From Bradyrhizobium sp. AZCC 1721 (GTDB taxonomy: Bacteria > Pseudomonadota > Alphaproteobacteria > Rhizobiales > Xanthobacteraceae): a stretch of DNA of 64,000 nt. Location of the stretch: the NCBI RefSeq assembly GCF_036924715.1, contig NZ_JAZHSB010000001.1, positions 6,563,001-6,627,000 on the forward strand, read 5' to 3'. This document shows, one piece after another, positions 1 to 13,219 of this stretch; the stretch's first letter is position 1, and each line of letters starts with the position of its first letter. The notes under the pieces are model-generated. The model saw only the letters and a list, made by a program, of their open reading frames with translations. It had not been told where the DNA came from and made no database searches. Made by a program: the position numbers and the translations under genes.

Positions 1-938
<938 letters not shown>

Positions 939-948
939 CTCGCTTTCT

Positions 949-1081
949 TCCCTTCTCCCCTTGTGGGAGAAGGTGGCGCGAAGCGCCGGATGAGGGGTTC
1001 TATCCGCGGAGAGAACCCCTCACCCGTCTCAATCGTGCTTCGCACGATTGATCCACCCTCTCCCACAAGGGGAGAGGGGAA
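949..1081. repeat. Intergenic palindromic repeat, family C (copy 1)
   Basis: The outer arms are CTCCCCTTGTGGGAGA at the left and TCTCCCACAAGGGGAGA at the right, with nested pairs (GAGGGGTTCT / AGAACCCCTC and AATCGTGCTTCGCACGATT). The whole 130 bp can fold into one long branched hairpin. A second copy lies at 53293-53467. It separates metH from the next gene and runs up to its ribosome binding site. Confidence 0.85.
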
Positions 1082-1097
1082 GAGAGACGGAGGCCCC

Positions 1098-1760
1098 ATG
1101 AAATTCTTTTCCTTCTGGCGATCGCTGGCGAGCTTTCGCGTTCGCATCGCGCTCAATCTGAAAAATGTTCCGGTCGAAGTGATCTTCGTCGACCTCGACG
1201 CCAACGCGCATCGCGATCCCGAGTATCGCCGGATCAACCCGCAGATGGCGTTGCCGGCGCTGGTGGAAGATGACGGCACCACGCTGTTCCAGTCGCTCGC
1301 CATCCTCGAATATCTCGACCAGAAATATCCCTCCCCGCCGCTATTGCCCTCCGACCTCGCCGGCCGCGCCCGCGTCCGCGCACTGGCGCTGATGGTGGCG
1401 TGCGAGGGCCACCCGCTGCTGACGCCGCGGGTGCGGCGCTACCTCGACCACGAGCTGAATCTGCGCGACACGCAGCAGGCGGCGTGGCGGCGGCACTGGA
1501 TCGCCGAGACGCTGGCAGCGCTGGAGGGACATCTTGCCGACCACAAGGGCACCGGCAAATTCTGCCATGGCGATGCGCCGACCATCGCCGACATCTGCAT
1601 GGTCGGCCATGTCACTGCTGCGCTGAACCAGCAGGTCAATCTGGCGACCTATCCGACCGTGAAGCGCATTTTCGAGACGGCGATGGCGCTGCCGGAATTT
1701 GAAAAAGCCCATCCGCTGGCGCAGCCGGATACGCCGGAGGCGATGCGGCCTAAGGTGTGA
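1098..1760 (+). CDS. maiA: Zeta-like glutathione S-transferase / maleylacetoacetate isomerase family
   Basis: The protein has 220 residues, the usual length for zeta-class GSTs. The ATG at 1098 follows a GGAGGC ribosome site; longer readings would run into the upstream repeat. The N-terminal thioredoxin-fold domain shows RVRIALNLKN and INPQMALPALVEDDGTTLFQSLAILEYLD; the helical domain shows GDAPTIADICMVGH. Maleylacetoacetate isomerase converts maleylacetoacetate to fumarylacetoacetate with glutathione in tyrosine breakdown. The family active-site signature around residues 8-13, usually SSCxWR or SSAxYR, reads SLASFR here, so the key second serine is missing. No homogentisate genes are nearby. 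A general GST role is therefore as likely as the isomerase. Confidence 0.72.
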   Translation: MKFFSFWRSLASFRVRIALNLKNVPVEVIFVDLDANAHRDPEYRRINPQMALPALVEDDGTTLFQSLAILEYLDQKYPSPPLLPSDLAGRARVRALALMVACEGHPLLTPRVRRYLDHELNLRDTQQAAWRRHWIAETLAALEGHLADHKGTGKFCHGDAPTIADICMVGHVTAALNQQVNLATYPTVKRIFETAMALPEFEKAHPLAQPDTPEAMRPKV

Positions 1761-1895
1761 AAGCGAGGCTGGCCGCCCGGCGGTGCGATTCCCCGGACGC
1801 GCCGCACCCCGGCCTGAAAAAATCGCGAAAACAACCCCATGCAAAGTAGGATTGGGCTGGCTCCGCGGCCGTGGCCGGGCGCGGCCCCGTCCAGC

Positions 1896-2528
1896 TCAAT
1901 CGCCGCTCGGCGGCGCCAGCGGCTGCACGATTTCCTTGAACGGCGGCAGCGCCTCGCACCGCTCGGAATGCGCCTTCAGCGCCGGATAGCGCGCGTCAAA
2001 CAGCGCGGGATGCGCCTCGCCGGTGAAGCGCAGCACGCAGGCGACTGCGATATCGGCGTGGCCGATGTTTTCGCCGAACCAATACGGCGTCTTGACCGCG
2101 GCGCGCTCCTTTTCCAGCACGTCGAGCACGCCTGATATCTGCGACTTGCAACGCTCGACCCAGAGATCGAGCTGCTTCTCCTTTCGCAGCACGCGCTCGT
2201 ACAGCAGGCTGACGCCCTTGTCGCCGAGTCCCATCGCCAGCGCCGCGATCCGCAAATGCCGCCGCCGCGTCTCGCCGCGCGAGGCGATCATTGCTTTCTC
2301 GGGGCCGACGCGATCGTCGAGATGATCCAGGATCATCGCGCTTTCGATCAGCGCCTCGCCATCGTCAAGCACCAGCGTCGGCACCCGCCGCAGCGGATTA
2401 TAGGGCGCGATCTTGTCGGCGTCGCCGAAGGTCGACCACGGCTTGTGTTCGAAAGAGATGTCATACAGCCGCATGGCGATGGCGACGCGGCGGACGAAGG
2501 GGGAGTCGTATTGGCCGATCAGGATCAT
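1896..2528 (-). CDS. Glutathione S-transferase family protein
   Basis: The protein has 210 residues. It has a thioredoxin-fold N-terminus (ILIGQYDSPFVRRVAIAM, then the cis-proline region RRVPTLVLDDG and ESAMILDHLDD) and an all-helical C-terminal domain with the conserved capping segment IGHADIAVACVL. It probably binds glutathione in the cytosol; the substrate is unknown. It is convergent with the zeta-like GST upstream, so the two are not one operon. The start at 2528 gives the typical GST beginning, strand beta-1 followed by the S-P-F turn. Confidence 0.85.
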   Translation of the reverse strand: MILIGQYDSPFVRRVAIAMRLYDISFEHKPWSTFGDADKIAPYNPLRRVPTLVLDDGEALIESAMILDHLDDRVGPEKAMIASRGETRRRHLRIAALAMGLGDKGVSLLYERVLRKEKQLDLWVERCKSQISGVLDVLEKERAAVKTPYWFGENIGHADIAVACVLRFTGEAHPALFDARYPALKAHSERCEALPPFKEIVQPLAPPSGD

Positions 2529-2639
2529 GGTTGTTGTGCTCTCCGCTCGTCATGGCCGGGCTTGACGAGGTTGCTTTGGGTTGCGCCGCACGTCATCCTA
2601 AGTACGTTTAAGCCTATTGCAACCCACGAGTCACACATC

Positions 2640-3059
2640 ATGCTTCGCTTGCGGCCGATCTTTCCCGCGCTCTCGCTATTGGTTCTCGCCGCACCAGCGC
2701 ACGCCCAATCCGCCGTCACCGGCTTCCAGTCGCCATCCAAAAACATCGCCTGCCAGTATTTCGACTACGACAAGCAGAACGTGCTCCGCTGCGACCTCAG
2801 CGTCATGGAAACCAAGCCGCGGAGGCCTACCGATTGCGACCTCGATTACGGCCAAGCCTTCGAGATGAACGCCAAAGGCCCCGCCGCCCGCATCTGCCAT
2901 GGTGACACCGTGATGGACAAATCACTGCCGGTGCTGGCCTACGGCGAGGTCTGGCAGCGCGGGGGATTTACGTGCACGTCGGAGCAGGCCGGCGTGACCT
3001 GCTTCAACACCGACCGGCGCGGGTTCTCACTGGCGCGGGTCAAGCAGGAGATGTTTTGA
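2640..3059 (+). CDS. Small secreted protein of unknown function
   Basis: The protein has 139 residues, starting at ATG 2640. Residues 1-23 form a clear Sec signal peptide (basic LRLRP, hydrophobic LSLLVLAAP, cleavage after AHA or AQS), so the product is predicted periplasmic. The mature part has six cysteines (IACQYFD, LRCDLS, DCDLDYG, RICHGD, FTCTSE, VTCFN), suggesting disulfide bonds. GFQSPSKNIACQ and GFSLAR resemble small periplasmic proteins of rhizobia and actinobacteria annotated only as hypothetical. I do not recognise a function. The start is divergent from the upstream GST. Confidence 0.75.
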   Translation: MLRLRPIFPALSLLVLAAPAHAQSAVTGFQSPSKNIACQYFDYDKQNVLRCDLSVMETKPRRPTDCDLDYGQAFEMNAKGPAARICHGDTVMDKSLPVLAYGEVWQRGGFTCTSEQAGVTCFNTDRRGFSLARVKQEMF

Positions 3060-3085
3060 GAGTGTTCTGACGACGCCCCCACACA

Positions 3086-3190
3086 CGTCGTCATACTCCG
3101 CGAAGGCCGAATATCCAGTACGCCGCGGCGGCTCGGTTCTGCCGAAACGTCTCTGGAATACTGGATGCCCGCCTCCGCGGGGATGACGAC
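3086..3190. repeat. Intergenic repeat, family A variant
   Basis: The outer arms are CGTCGTCATACTCCGCG at the left and CGCGGGGATGACGAC at the right, with an inner pair ATATCCAGTACGCC / GGAATACTGGATGCC. It is a diverged copy of the family A hairpin repeats, in the gap between the secreted protein gene and the convergent acetyltransferase gene. Confidence 0.7.
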
Positions 3191-3214
3191 CGAGGATGAG
3201 GATGCGCGACAGAT

Positions 3215-3808
3215 TCACTCGATTACAGGCACATGCTTCGCCACATCGCGCGGTGCGGTGCCGTCGAGCCGCGGATCGTCGACGACCTCGACCTGCCGTC
3301 GGAACGCGCGAAACCCCGAGCGCTGGTAGAAGGCGAGCGCGGCGGGGTGATCGAAGGTGCAGGTGTGCAGCCAAACGCGGTTAATCGGCCGCGACCATGC
3401 GAGCTCCAGCGCGCGGTTCATCAGCCAGCGGCCGGCGCCGGTGCCGATCAGTTTTGCGGTGACACCGAACATACCGATCTCGCATTGGCCGGGCTCGCGA
3501 AAATCCAGTTCCAGCAGGCCCTCGTCGCTGTTGTCATCGACCAGCACGTAGACTTCGAACTGCGGCGAATGAAGCCGTGCCGCGAGTTCGGCGTCGGGCA
3601 TCTGCATTCGCGAGAACCACAGCCATTCCTCGCCGACGCGACGATAGAGATCGCGAAACCAATCGAGCGGCGGCATCTCCACCCGACGCAGCGACCAGGC
3701 TCGGGGCGGATCGGAACGCGGCGCGGGCCGTTCGGTCATCTCCAGATGCGTGACGACGGCCGCGATCTTGCCGGCGGGAACGTCCGAATAGCCATCGGGC
3801 ACGATCAA
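3215..3808 (-). CDS. GNAT family N-acetyltransferase
   Basis: The protein has 197 residues. The acetyl-CoA binding motif GTGAGRWLMNRALELAW lies near residue 127, followed by the typical beta-5/helix-4 segment TFDHPAALAFYQRSGFRAFRR. The core is LLELDFREPGQCEIGMFGV. It transfers an acetyl group from acetyl-CoA to an unknown amine. The start at 3808 lies 6 bases after the stop of glpK on the same strand, so the two are probably co-transcribed, although no functional link is obvious. Confidence 0.85.
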   Translation of the reverse strand: MIVPDGYSDVPAGKIAAVVTHLEMTERPAPRSDPPRAWSLRRVEMPPLDWFRDLYRRVGEEWLWFSRMQMPDAELAARLHSPQFEVYVLVDDNSDEGLLELDFREPGQCEIGMFGVTAKLIGTGAGRWLMNRALELAWSRPINRVWLHTCTFDHPAALAFYQRSGFRAFRRQVEVVDDPRLDGTAPRDVAKHVPVIE

Positions 3809-3814
3809 CTGAAG

Positions 3815-5317
<1,503 letters not shown>

Positions 5318-5390
5318 GACGCTGCTTCCCCGAAGGATTGTTGGTTGCGGAGAGGCAATCCGATTGGGAGGCGAAGGTCAATAATATCTC

Positions 5391-5515
5391 CGTCGTCGTC
5401 CCTGCGAAAGCAGGGACCCATAACCACCGGCTTTGGTTTGACGAAGAACGTCTGCCATCTCGTGCTAACCGAGGGCACAACGCGGTATGGGTCCCTGCGT
5501 TCGCAGGGCGACGGT
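5391..5515. repeat. Intergenic palindromic repeat, family A
   Basis: The left arm is CGTCCCTGCGAAAGCAGGGA followed by CCCATAACCACCGG; the right arm is CGGTATGGGTCCCTGCG with TTCGCAGGGCGACG. Each arm is itself a small hairpin and the two arms pair with each other. The central ~50 bp vary between copies. Other copies are at about 7670, 9036, 10895, 43265, 57014, 58316, 60388 and 63383. Confidence 0.85.
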
Positions 5516-5520
5516 GGAAA

Positions 5521-6294
5521 CTACGTCGCCGCCGTGGTCACGCCGCCGTCCACCACGATGGTCTGGCCGGTCATGAAGGTGGATGCATCGGAGGCGAGGT
5601 ACGCCACGGCGCCTGCGATTTCATCCGGCTCGCCGATCCGGCGCAGCGGCGTGGTGGCGGTGCGGCGTTTTAGGTTTTCGGCGTCTTCCCACAGCGCGCG
5701 GGCGAAATCGGTTTTAACGAGGCCCGGCGCGACGCAATTGACGCGGACGCCCTTTGGGCCCCATTCGCCGGCAAGGCTGCGGCAGAGCGCGAAATCCGCC
5801 GCTTTCGAAATGCCGTAGGCGCCGATCACAGTCGAGCCGCGCATGCCGCCGATGGACGAGATGATCACCACCGAGCCGTTGCCGCGCTCCGCCATCTGCG
5901 GGATCGCCAGCGCGCAGAGCCAGATGTTGCTCTTGACGTTACTGCCCATGATCTTGTCGAAGGCCTCGTCCTTGATATCGAGCAGCGGGCCGTAATAGGG
6001 GTTCACCGCGGCGTTGCAGACGAGGATATCGACCTTGCCGTAATGCTTTGTCGTGCCCGATATCAGCGCCTCGACCTCCTCGCGGCGCGAGATGTTGCAG
6101 GGGATGACATGGGCGTCGCCGCCGGCCTTTTTGATGCCTTCGGCCACTTCCTCGCAGGCATCCGCCTTGCGGCTGGAGATCACGACCTTGGCCCCGAGCT
6201 TTGCCAACAGTTCGGCGGAGGAACGGCCGATGCCACGGCTGGAGCCGGTGACGACGGCGACTTTTCCGGTGAGATCGAACGGGGTATTTTTCAT
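5521..6294 (-). CDS. SDR family oxidoreductase
   Basis: The protein has 257 residues, a classical short-chain dehydrogenase. The NAD(P)-binding motif TGSSRGIG is at residues 16-23, followed by NAAV, the catalytic serine in VIISSIGG, the YGISK tyrosine-lysine pair and the C-terminal TGQTIVVDGG. It probably oxidises a 3-hydroxyacyl-CoA or another alcohol. It is the last gene on the strand of the pim-like cluster, separated from the acyl-CoA dehydrogenase upstream by a family B repeat. Its place suggests a role in the same acyl-CoA pathway, but the substrate is not known. Confidence 0.87.
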   Translation of the reverse strand: MKNTPFDLTGKVAVVTGSSRGIGRSSAELLAKLGAKVVISSRKADACEEVAEGIKKAGGDAHVIPCNISRREEVEALISGTTKHYGKVDILVCNAAVNPYYGPLLDIKDEAFDKIMGSNVKSNIWLCALAIPQMAERGNGSVVIISSIGGMRGSTVIGAYGISKAADFALCRSLAGEWGPKGVRVNCVAPGLVKTDFARALWEDAENLKRRTATTPLRRIGEPDEIAGAVAYLASDASTFMTGQTIVVDGGVTTAAT

Positions 6295-6322
6295 TGTTGT
6301 TTTCTCTCCCTAACTCTCTCCC

Positions 6323-6434
6323 CGTCATTGCCTGCGACAAACGCGAAGCGTTTGCGCAAGGGAGCGCAGCGACGAAGCAATCCATCTATCCCAGCGCGGC
6401 ACTATGGATTGCTTCGCTTCGCTCGCAATGACGG
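6323..6434. repeat. Intergenic palindromic repeat, family B (copy 1)
   Basis: The outer arms are CGTCATTG and CAATGACG. Longer inner arms read GCGACGAAGCAATCCAT and ATGGATTGCTTCGC around a short variable loop. A second copy is at 38772-38857. It lies between two co-directional genes and could act as a processing or termination hairpin. Confidence 0.82.
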
Positions 6435-6466
6435 GGCAACACAGTGCCCCGCAATGACAATTTGGC

Positions 6467-7606
6467 TTACACCAGCCCACCTTCCGCGACGCGGCGGAGG
6501 TGGTAATCGGTGTCGCCAAACATATTCTCGATCATGGCCAGGCGCTTGAAGTAGTGGCCGATCTTGGCTTCCTGGGTCATGCCGATGCCGCCGTGGAGCT
6601 GGATCGACTGCTGGCCGATGAATTTTCCGGACTTCCCGATCTGCACCTTGGCAGCGGCAACCGCGGTCGCACGCTCCCTGGCGTCTTCGAAATCGGCCGC
6701 CATGGTCGCGAACATCGACATGCTGCGGGCCTGTTCGAGGGCGACGAACATGTCGGCGGCGCGATGCTGCAGAGTCTGAAAGCTGCCGATCGGAACGCCG
6801 AACTGTTTTCGCGTCTTGAGATACTCGACGGTCGTCTTCAGCGATTCATCCATCGCACCGACGGCTTCCGCGCACATCGCGGTGCGGGCTTCATCGACCA
6901 CGCGCTCGATCAGCGGCAAGCCGTTCTCGGGATCGCCGATCGCGGCGTCGCTGCCAACCTCGACGCCGGTGAAGGTAATGTCGGCGGCATGCAGCCCGTC
7001 CTGGGTCGGATAGCCCTTGCGGGTGACACCCTTGGCGTTGGCTGGCACGAGGAACACACCGATGCCGGTCTTGTCGTGCCGGCTGCCCTTGGTACGCGCG
7101 GTCACGATCAGCGTGTCGGCATTCTCGCCGTTGAGCACGACGAATTTTTCACCGTCGATCACGTAAGCCCCGCCCTTCTGCTTGGCCGTGGTCGAGACGT
7201 CGGCGAGATCATAGCGCGAGTTCTTCTCGAGCTGCGCGAAGGCAAAGGTCTTGCTGCCGTCGATGATGCCGGGGATGTGCGCAGCCTTCTGCTCGGCCGA
7301 GCCGCCATGGCGCAGGAAGCCGCCGCCGATCACGACGGTGGCGAGATACGGCTCCAGCACCAGCGCCTTGCCGAGCGCTTCCATCACGATCATGGTCTCG
7401 ACCGCGCCGGCGCCGAAGCCACCGTCGGCTTCCGCGAACGGCAGGCCCAGCAGGCCCTGCTCGGCGAGCTTGCCCCAGACAGCCTTGCTCCAGCCGCCCT
7501 TCTCCTTCTGGTACTTCTTGCGCGCATCGAAATCGTAGGAATCGGTCAACAGACCGTCGATGCTTTCCTTGAGAAGCCGCTGCTCCTCGGACAAATCAAA
7601 ATCCAT
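6467..7606 (-). CDS. pimD: Acyl-CoA dehydrogenase, PimD-like small subunit
   Basis: The protein has 379 residues, an acyl-CoA dehydrogenase fold: helical N-terminus (SEEQRLLKESIDGLL), beta domain with AFAQLEKNSRYDL and DGEKFVVLNGENAD, and a C-terminal helical domain with RKQFGVPIGSFQTLQHRAADM and QLHGGIGMTQEAKIGHYFKR. It has FAD and oxidises an acyl-CoA to the 2,3-enoyl-CoA. In R. palustris PimC and PimD are paired dehydrogenases for dicarboxylyl-CoA. Here the PimC-like gene lies just upstream in the same order, with a family A repeat between. The symbol rests on gene order and family type, so substrate range is inferred. Confidence 0.85.
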   Translation of the reverse strand: MDFDLSEEQRLLKESIDGLLTDSYDFDARKKYQKEKGGWSKAVWGKLAEQGLLGLPFAEADGGFGAGAVETMIVMEALGKALVLEPYLATVVIGGGFLRHGGSAEQKAAHIPGIIDGSKTFAFAQLEKNSRYDLADVSTTAKQKGGAYVIDGEKFVVLNGENADTLIVTARTKGSRHDKTGIGVFLVPANAKGVTRKGYPTQDGLHAADITFTGVEVGSDAAIGDPENGLPLIERVVDEARTAMCAEAVGAMDESLKTTVEYLKTRKQFGVPIGSFQTLQHRAADMFVALEQARSMSMFATMAADFEDARERATAVAAAKVQIGKSGKFIGQQSIQLHGGIGMTQEAKIGHYFKRLAMIENMFGDTDYHLRRVAEGGLV

Positions 7607-7669
7607 GTTGTTTTCTTTCTCCGGCTAACCAAATTCGTCGTCATGCGCGGGCATCCGCGCCCCCCACAG

Positions 7670-7768
7670 TCGTCATCCCCGCGAATGCGAGGATCCAGTA
7701 TTCACCGGCGTTCTTCGTAAATCACGACCGCCGCGGCGTACTGGGTCCCCGCTTTCGCGGGGACGACG
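7670..7768. repeat. Intergenic palindromic repeat, family A variant
   Basis: The left arm CGTCATCCCCGCGAATGCG and right arm GTCCCCGCTTTCGCGGGGAC enclose a variable centre; inner pairs GGATCCAGTATT / GCGTACTGGGTCC are also present. It lies between the pimD-like and pimC-like genes. Confidence 0.78.
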
Positions 7769-7792
7769 TGCGTTGTTCTGGCGCTATCTTGC

Positions 7793-8983
7793 CTACAGTC
7801 CCAGCACCGCCTTGGTGATGATGTTGCGCTGGATCTCGTTGGAACCACCGTAGATCGAGACCTTGCGGTTGTTGAAGTAGCTTGGCGCGATCTGGGCGGT
7901 CCAATCCATGGTTTCGTTGGAGGCGTCGTCGCCATGCTCGTCGTAAGGCGCGGCGAACGGGCCGATCACTTCCATCAGAAGTTCGGTGGTGGTCTGCTGG
8001 ATTTCCGAACCCTTGATCTTCAACACCGAAGACGCCGGGTTGGGCTTGCCCTTGCCGTGCTTGCCCTCGTCGGCGACGACGCGGAGCTGCGTCAATTCGA
8101 GCGCCTTCAGCTCGATCTCGCAGGCCGCCAGCTTCTCGCGGAAACCCTGGTCTTCGATCACGGGCTTGCCGTTCTGTTCGACCTTGGAGGCGAGCTCCTT
8201 GATGCGGCGCAGCCGCTCCTTGGAGACACCGACGCGGGCGATGCCGGTGCGCTCGTTGCCGAGCAGGAATTTTGCGTAATCCCAGCCCTTGTTTTCCTCG
8301 CCGATCAGGTTCTCGACCGGCACCTCGACGTCGTCGAAGAACACTTCATTGACCTCGTGGCCGCCGTCGATGGTCTCGATCGGCCGCACCGTGACGCCCT
8401 TCGACTTCATGCTGAACACGATGAAGGAGATGCCCATCTGCTTCTTCGCTGACGTGTCGGTGCGGCACAGGCAAAAGATCATGTCGGCGTGCTGGGCCAG
8501 CGTGGTCCAGGTCTTCTGGCCGTTGATGATGTACTTGTCGCCCTTGCGCTCGGCCTTGGTCTTGAGCGAGGCGAGGTCCGATCCCGAGCCGGGCTCCGAA
8601 AAGCCCTGGCACCACCAGTCGTCGACATTGGCGATGCGCGGCAGGTATTGCTGCTTCTGCTTCTCATTGCCGAAGGTGTAGATGACCGGGCCGACCATGC
8701 TGACGCCGAAGGCGAGCGGCGCCGGCGCCGGATGCATCTGCAGCTCTTCGTTGAAAATGTACTGCTGCACCGAGCTCCAGCCGGTGCCGCCATATTCCTT
8801 CGGCCAGTGCGAGACGCCCCAGCCCTTCTTGTTCAGGATGCGCCACCAGGCGACCATCTCATCCTTGGAGAGATGACGGCCCTCGACCATCTTGCGCCGC
8901 GTTTCCGGCGGTACGTTATCCCGGAAGAAGGCTCTCACTTCTTCACGAAACGCGATTTCTTCCTTGCTGAAAGCGAGATCCAT
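7793..8983 (-). CDS. pimC: Acyl-CoA dehydrogenase, PimC-like large subunit
   Basis: The protein has 396 residues. I start it at the ATG at 8983, preceded by AGGAGG on the coding strand; the reading frame continues upstream but only through a repeat. Motifs are HWPKEYGGTGW, the flavin-contacting CQGFSEPGSGSDLASLKT, NGQKTWTTLAQHAD, NERTGIARVGVSKERL and the C-terminal IYGGSNEIQRNIITK. It dehydrogenates acyl-CoA at the 2,3 position, passing electrons to ETF. It pairs with the pimD-like gene downstream in a cluster like the R. palustris pim operon. Confidence 0.88.
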   Translation of the reverse strand: MDLAFSKEEIAFREEVRAFFRDNVPPETRRKMVEGRHLSKDEMVAWWRILNKKGWGVSHWPKEYGGTGWSSVQQYIFNEELQMHPAPAPLAFGVSMVGPVIYTFGNEKQKQQYLPRIANVDDWWCQGFSEPGSGSDLASLKTKAERKGDKYIINGQKTWTTLAQHADMIFCLCRTDTSAKKQMGISFIVFSMKSKGVTVRPIETIDGGHEVNEVFFDDVEVPVENLIGEENKGWDYAKFLLGNERTGIARVGVSKERLRRIKELASKVEQNGKPVIEDQGFREKLAACEIELKALELTQLRVVADEGKHGKGKPNPASSVLKIKGSEIQQTTTELLMEVIGPFAAPYDEHGDDASNETMDWTAQIAPSYFNNRKVSIYGGSNEIQRNIITKAVLGL

Positions 8984-9035
8984 CGGATCCTCCTGTGAGC
9001 GAATTAGACTCTTTGGTAACGTGAACTCTCTTTTC

Positions 9036-9155
9036 CGTCGTCCCTGCGAACGCAGGGACCCATAACCACCGGCTTCTGTGATTGGCAAAGCCGTCTCCCC
9101 ATGTGCCCCAAGCAAGGCCGCGGCGTATGGGTCCCGGCTCGAGGCCGGGACGACG
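9036..9155. repeat. Intergenic palindromic repeat, family A
   Basis: The left arm CGTCGTCCCTGCGAACGCAG with GGACCCATAACCACCGG pairs with the right arm GGCGTATGGGTCCCGG and GGCCGGGACGACG. It lies between the pimC-like and pimA-like genes on the minus strand, so the transcript of the cluster must pass through it. Confidence 0.85.
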
Positions 9156-9162
9156 GCGGAGT

Positions 9163-10854
9163 TTAGGAACGACCTCCTGATGCGGCTTGTTGTTTCGATG
9201 GCGCAGCCTGCGACGGCTGCTGCTGCATCCGCAATTCGTGGCGCGACAACTTTCCGACCGGCGTGCGCGGCAGTTCGCTGACGAAATCGAGCGCGGCGGG
9301 CAGTTCGTGCTTGCCGAGCTTGCCGGTGAGGAAGGCACGCAGTTCATCCAGCGTGAAAGGCTTGGCGTCCGCGCGCAGCTTGATGAACGCCTTTGCGGCC
9401 TCGCCGCGGTAATCATCGGGAATGCCGATCACGATCACTTCCTGCACGGCAGGATGCGTATAGATCGCCTGCTCGATCATCTGCGGATAGACGTTGAAGC
9501 CGCCTGAGATGATCATGTCCTTCTTGCGGTCGACCAGATAGAAATAGCCATCGGCGTCCATGTAGCCGATATCACCGGTAAGAAAACGGTCGCCGACAAA
9601 GGCTTCCGCGGTTTCCTTCGGCCGGTTCCAGTATCCCTTGAAGACGTTCGGGCCGCGGATGCGGATTTCGCCGGTTTCGCCCACCGGCATCAACTTGGTC
9701 GGATCCTCCAGCGACACCACGTCCATCTCGATGCCGGGCAGCATCAGGCCAATCGAGCCTGGCTTATCGGGCCCCTCCTTCGGGTGTGCGGTGCCGGGCG
9801 AGCAGGTCTCGGTCATGCCCCAACCGCTCTTCAGCTTCATGCCGACCCTCTGCTCCAGGATCCGTGCGACTTCGACCGGCAGCGGTGCACCGCCCGAGCC
9901 AACGCTGACCAGCGAAGACAGATCGCGCTTGTCGAGGTCCGGCAGCGCTGCGATCGCGATCCACATGGTCGGCACGCCGGGGAAAAAGGTGGCGCGCTTG
10001 ATCTCGATATCGCGCATCACGGCCTCGACGTCGAAACGCTGATGCAGCGAGATCAGATGACCGCGCCGGATCGCCGACAGTAGCACCACCGTCAGCGCAT
10101 AGATATGAAACAGCGGCAGCACGCAGATCATGCGCTCGACCGCGTTGCGCTCGGCGCGCGACGGCCTGCCCCAGACGTCGTAGATCGACACCGCCGACGT
10201 CAGATTGCCGTGGCTGAGCATCGCGCCCTTCGGCAATCCGGTAGTGCCGCCGGTATATTGCAGCAACGCGACGTCGTCGGCCGAGATCGCGGGCCATTGC
10301 GCCGGTTTTGCTGCACCGTCAGTGAATTTTTTGTGGGTGAGGATCTTCGGATTATCGGGCAATGCCGTCTGCGGCGTCCCGACCTTGCCCCAATGATCGT
10401 CCTCGCAAACGATCAGGCGATCGAGCAGTCCGTGAGCGAGAAATTTCAGCGCAGTCGGCAACAGCGCCGACAGATTGCTGGTAACCAGTACCCGCGCGCC
10501 CGAGTCAGTAAGCTTGTGCGACAGCGCGATCTCGCCATCGAGCGGCGACAGATGCACGACGCGGGCGCCGGCCTTCAGTGCACCGAAGAAATTGATCGGG
10601 TGATCGGGCGAATTGCCGAGGAACAGCGCGACCGAACTGTTCTTGCCGTAGCCCGCGCGGAGGAAGGCGCTGGCGGCGGTTTCCACCAACGCTCCGAGTT
10701 CGCCGTAACTGATCGGCCGGTCGCGGAATTCGATGGCCGGCCGCGAAGCGAACTCGGCGGCGGCCGTCGACAATAGATCCGGCAGCGTACCGCGCGCGAT
10801 CTGATCGTCCCAGCGGACGCCTTCCGGATAGAACTGCTCGCCGGGATGGGTCAT
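9163..10854 (-). CDS. pimA: Acyl-CoA ligase, pimeloyl/dicarboxylate type
   Basis: The protein has 563 residues, an ANL-family (AMP-forming) ligase. The phosphate loop YTGGTTGLPKGAM lies near residue 205. Others are PTMWIAI, GWGMTETCSPGTAHP, TGDIGYMDADGYFYLVDRKK and the catalytic lysine in TPVGKLSRHELR. It activates a carboxylic acid to acyl-CoA with ATP. Position between pimF-like and pimC-like genes argues for medium-chain dicarboxylates or fatty acids, as with R. palustris PimA. The last 20 residues are a Gln/Ser/Ala-rich tail. Gene order supports the symbol; substrate is inferred. Confidence 0.86.
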   Translation of the reverse strand: MTHPGEQFYPEGVRWDDQIARGTLPDLLSTAAAEFASRPAIEFRDRPISYGELGALVETAASAFLRAGYGKNSSVALFLGNSPDHPINFFGALKAGARVVHLSPLDGEIALSHKLTDSGARVLVTSNLSALLPTALKFLAHGLLDRLIVCEDDHWGKVGTPQTALPDNPKILTHKKFTDGAAKPAQWPAISADDVALLQYTGGTTGLPKGAMLSHGNLTSAVSIYDVWGRPSRAERNAVERMICVLPLFHIYALTVVLLSAIRRGHLISLHQRFDVEAVMRDIEIKRATFFPGVPTMWIAIAALPDLDKRDLSSLVSVGSGGAPLPVEVARILEQRVGMKLKSGWGMTETCSPGTAHPKEGPDKPGSIGLMLPGIEMDVVSLEDPTKLMPVGETGEIRIRGPNVFKGYWNRPKETAEAFVGDRFLTGDIGYMDADGYFYLVDRKKDMIISGGFNVYPQMIEQAIYTHPAVQEVIVIGIPDDYRGEAAKAFIKLRADAKPFTLDELRAFLTGKLGKHELPAALDFVSELPRTPVGKLSRHELRMQQQPSQAAPSKQQAASGGRS

Positions 10855-10894
10855 CGGCGTTCGTGCAAACGAGGCGCGGCACCATCTCTCCGCA

Positions 10895-11014
10895 CGTCGT
10901 CCCTGCGAACGCAGGGACCCATAACCCCCGACGTCGGTCTTGAAGAAAGGTCTCTACCCGAGTGCCAAATCGCGGGTCCCCGGCGTATGGGTCCCTGCGT
11001 TCGCAGGGACGACG
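10895..11014. repeat. Intergenic palindromic repeat, family A
   Basis: The left arm CGTCGTCCCTGCGAACGCAG and right arm GTCCCTGCGTTCGCAGGGAC are near-perfect inverted repeats. It lies between the pimF-like gene and the ligase gene, in the place where thiolase pimB would be expected next to pimA in R. palustris-type clusters. Confidence 0.86.
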
Positions 11015-11052
11015 CGTTGAGGAGCGTGACGGACCACATGCGCTTCATCAAC

Positions 11053-13149
<2,097 letters not shown>

Positions 13150-13219
13150 GGGACTCTCCCTGGATCGTTTGTTCTTGGATGCCGCCCAACTTGCGTTGAG
13201 TAGCTACGGCCATTTCACC

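Noticed and set aside
1761..1895. Possible small gene or RNA between the two GST genes
   Set aside because: Only GC-rich inverted sequence between convergent genes; no start, ribosome site or structure that supports a call.
5391..5515. Family A repeat as a possible CRISPR array or riboswitch
   Set aside because: There is only one pair of inverted arms per locus, with no regularly spaced direct repeats, and no riboswitch core; copies are scattered between genes.
9037..9115. Extended N-terminus of the PimC-like gene to 9115
   Set aside because: The added residues are translated repeat DNA; ATG 8983 has an AGGAGG site and the conserved N-terminus.
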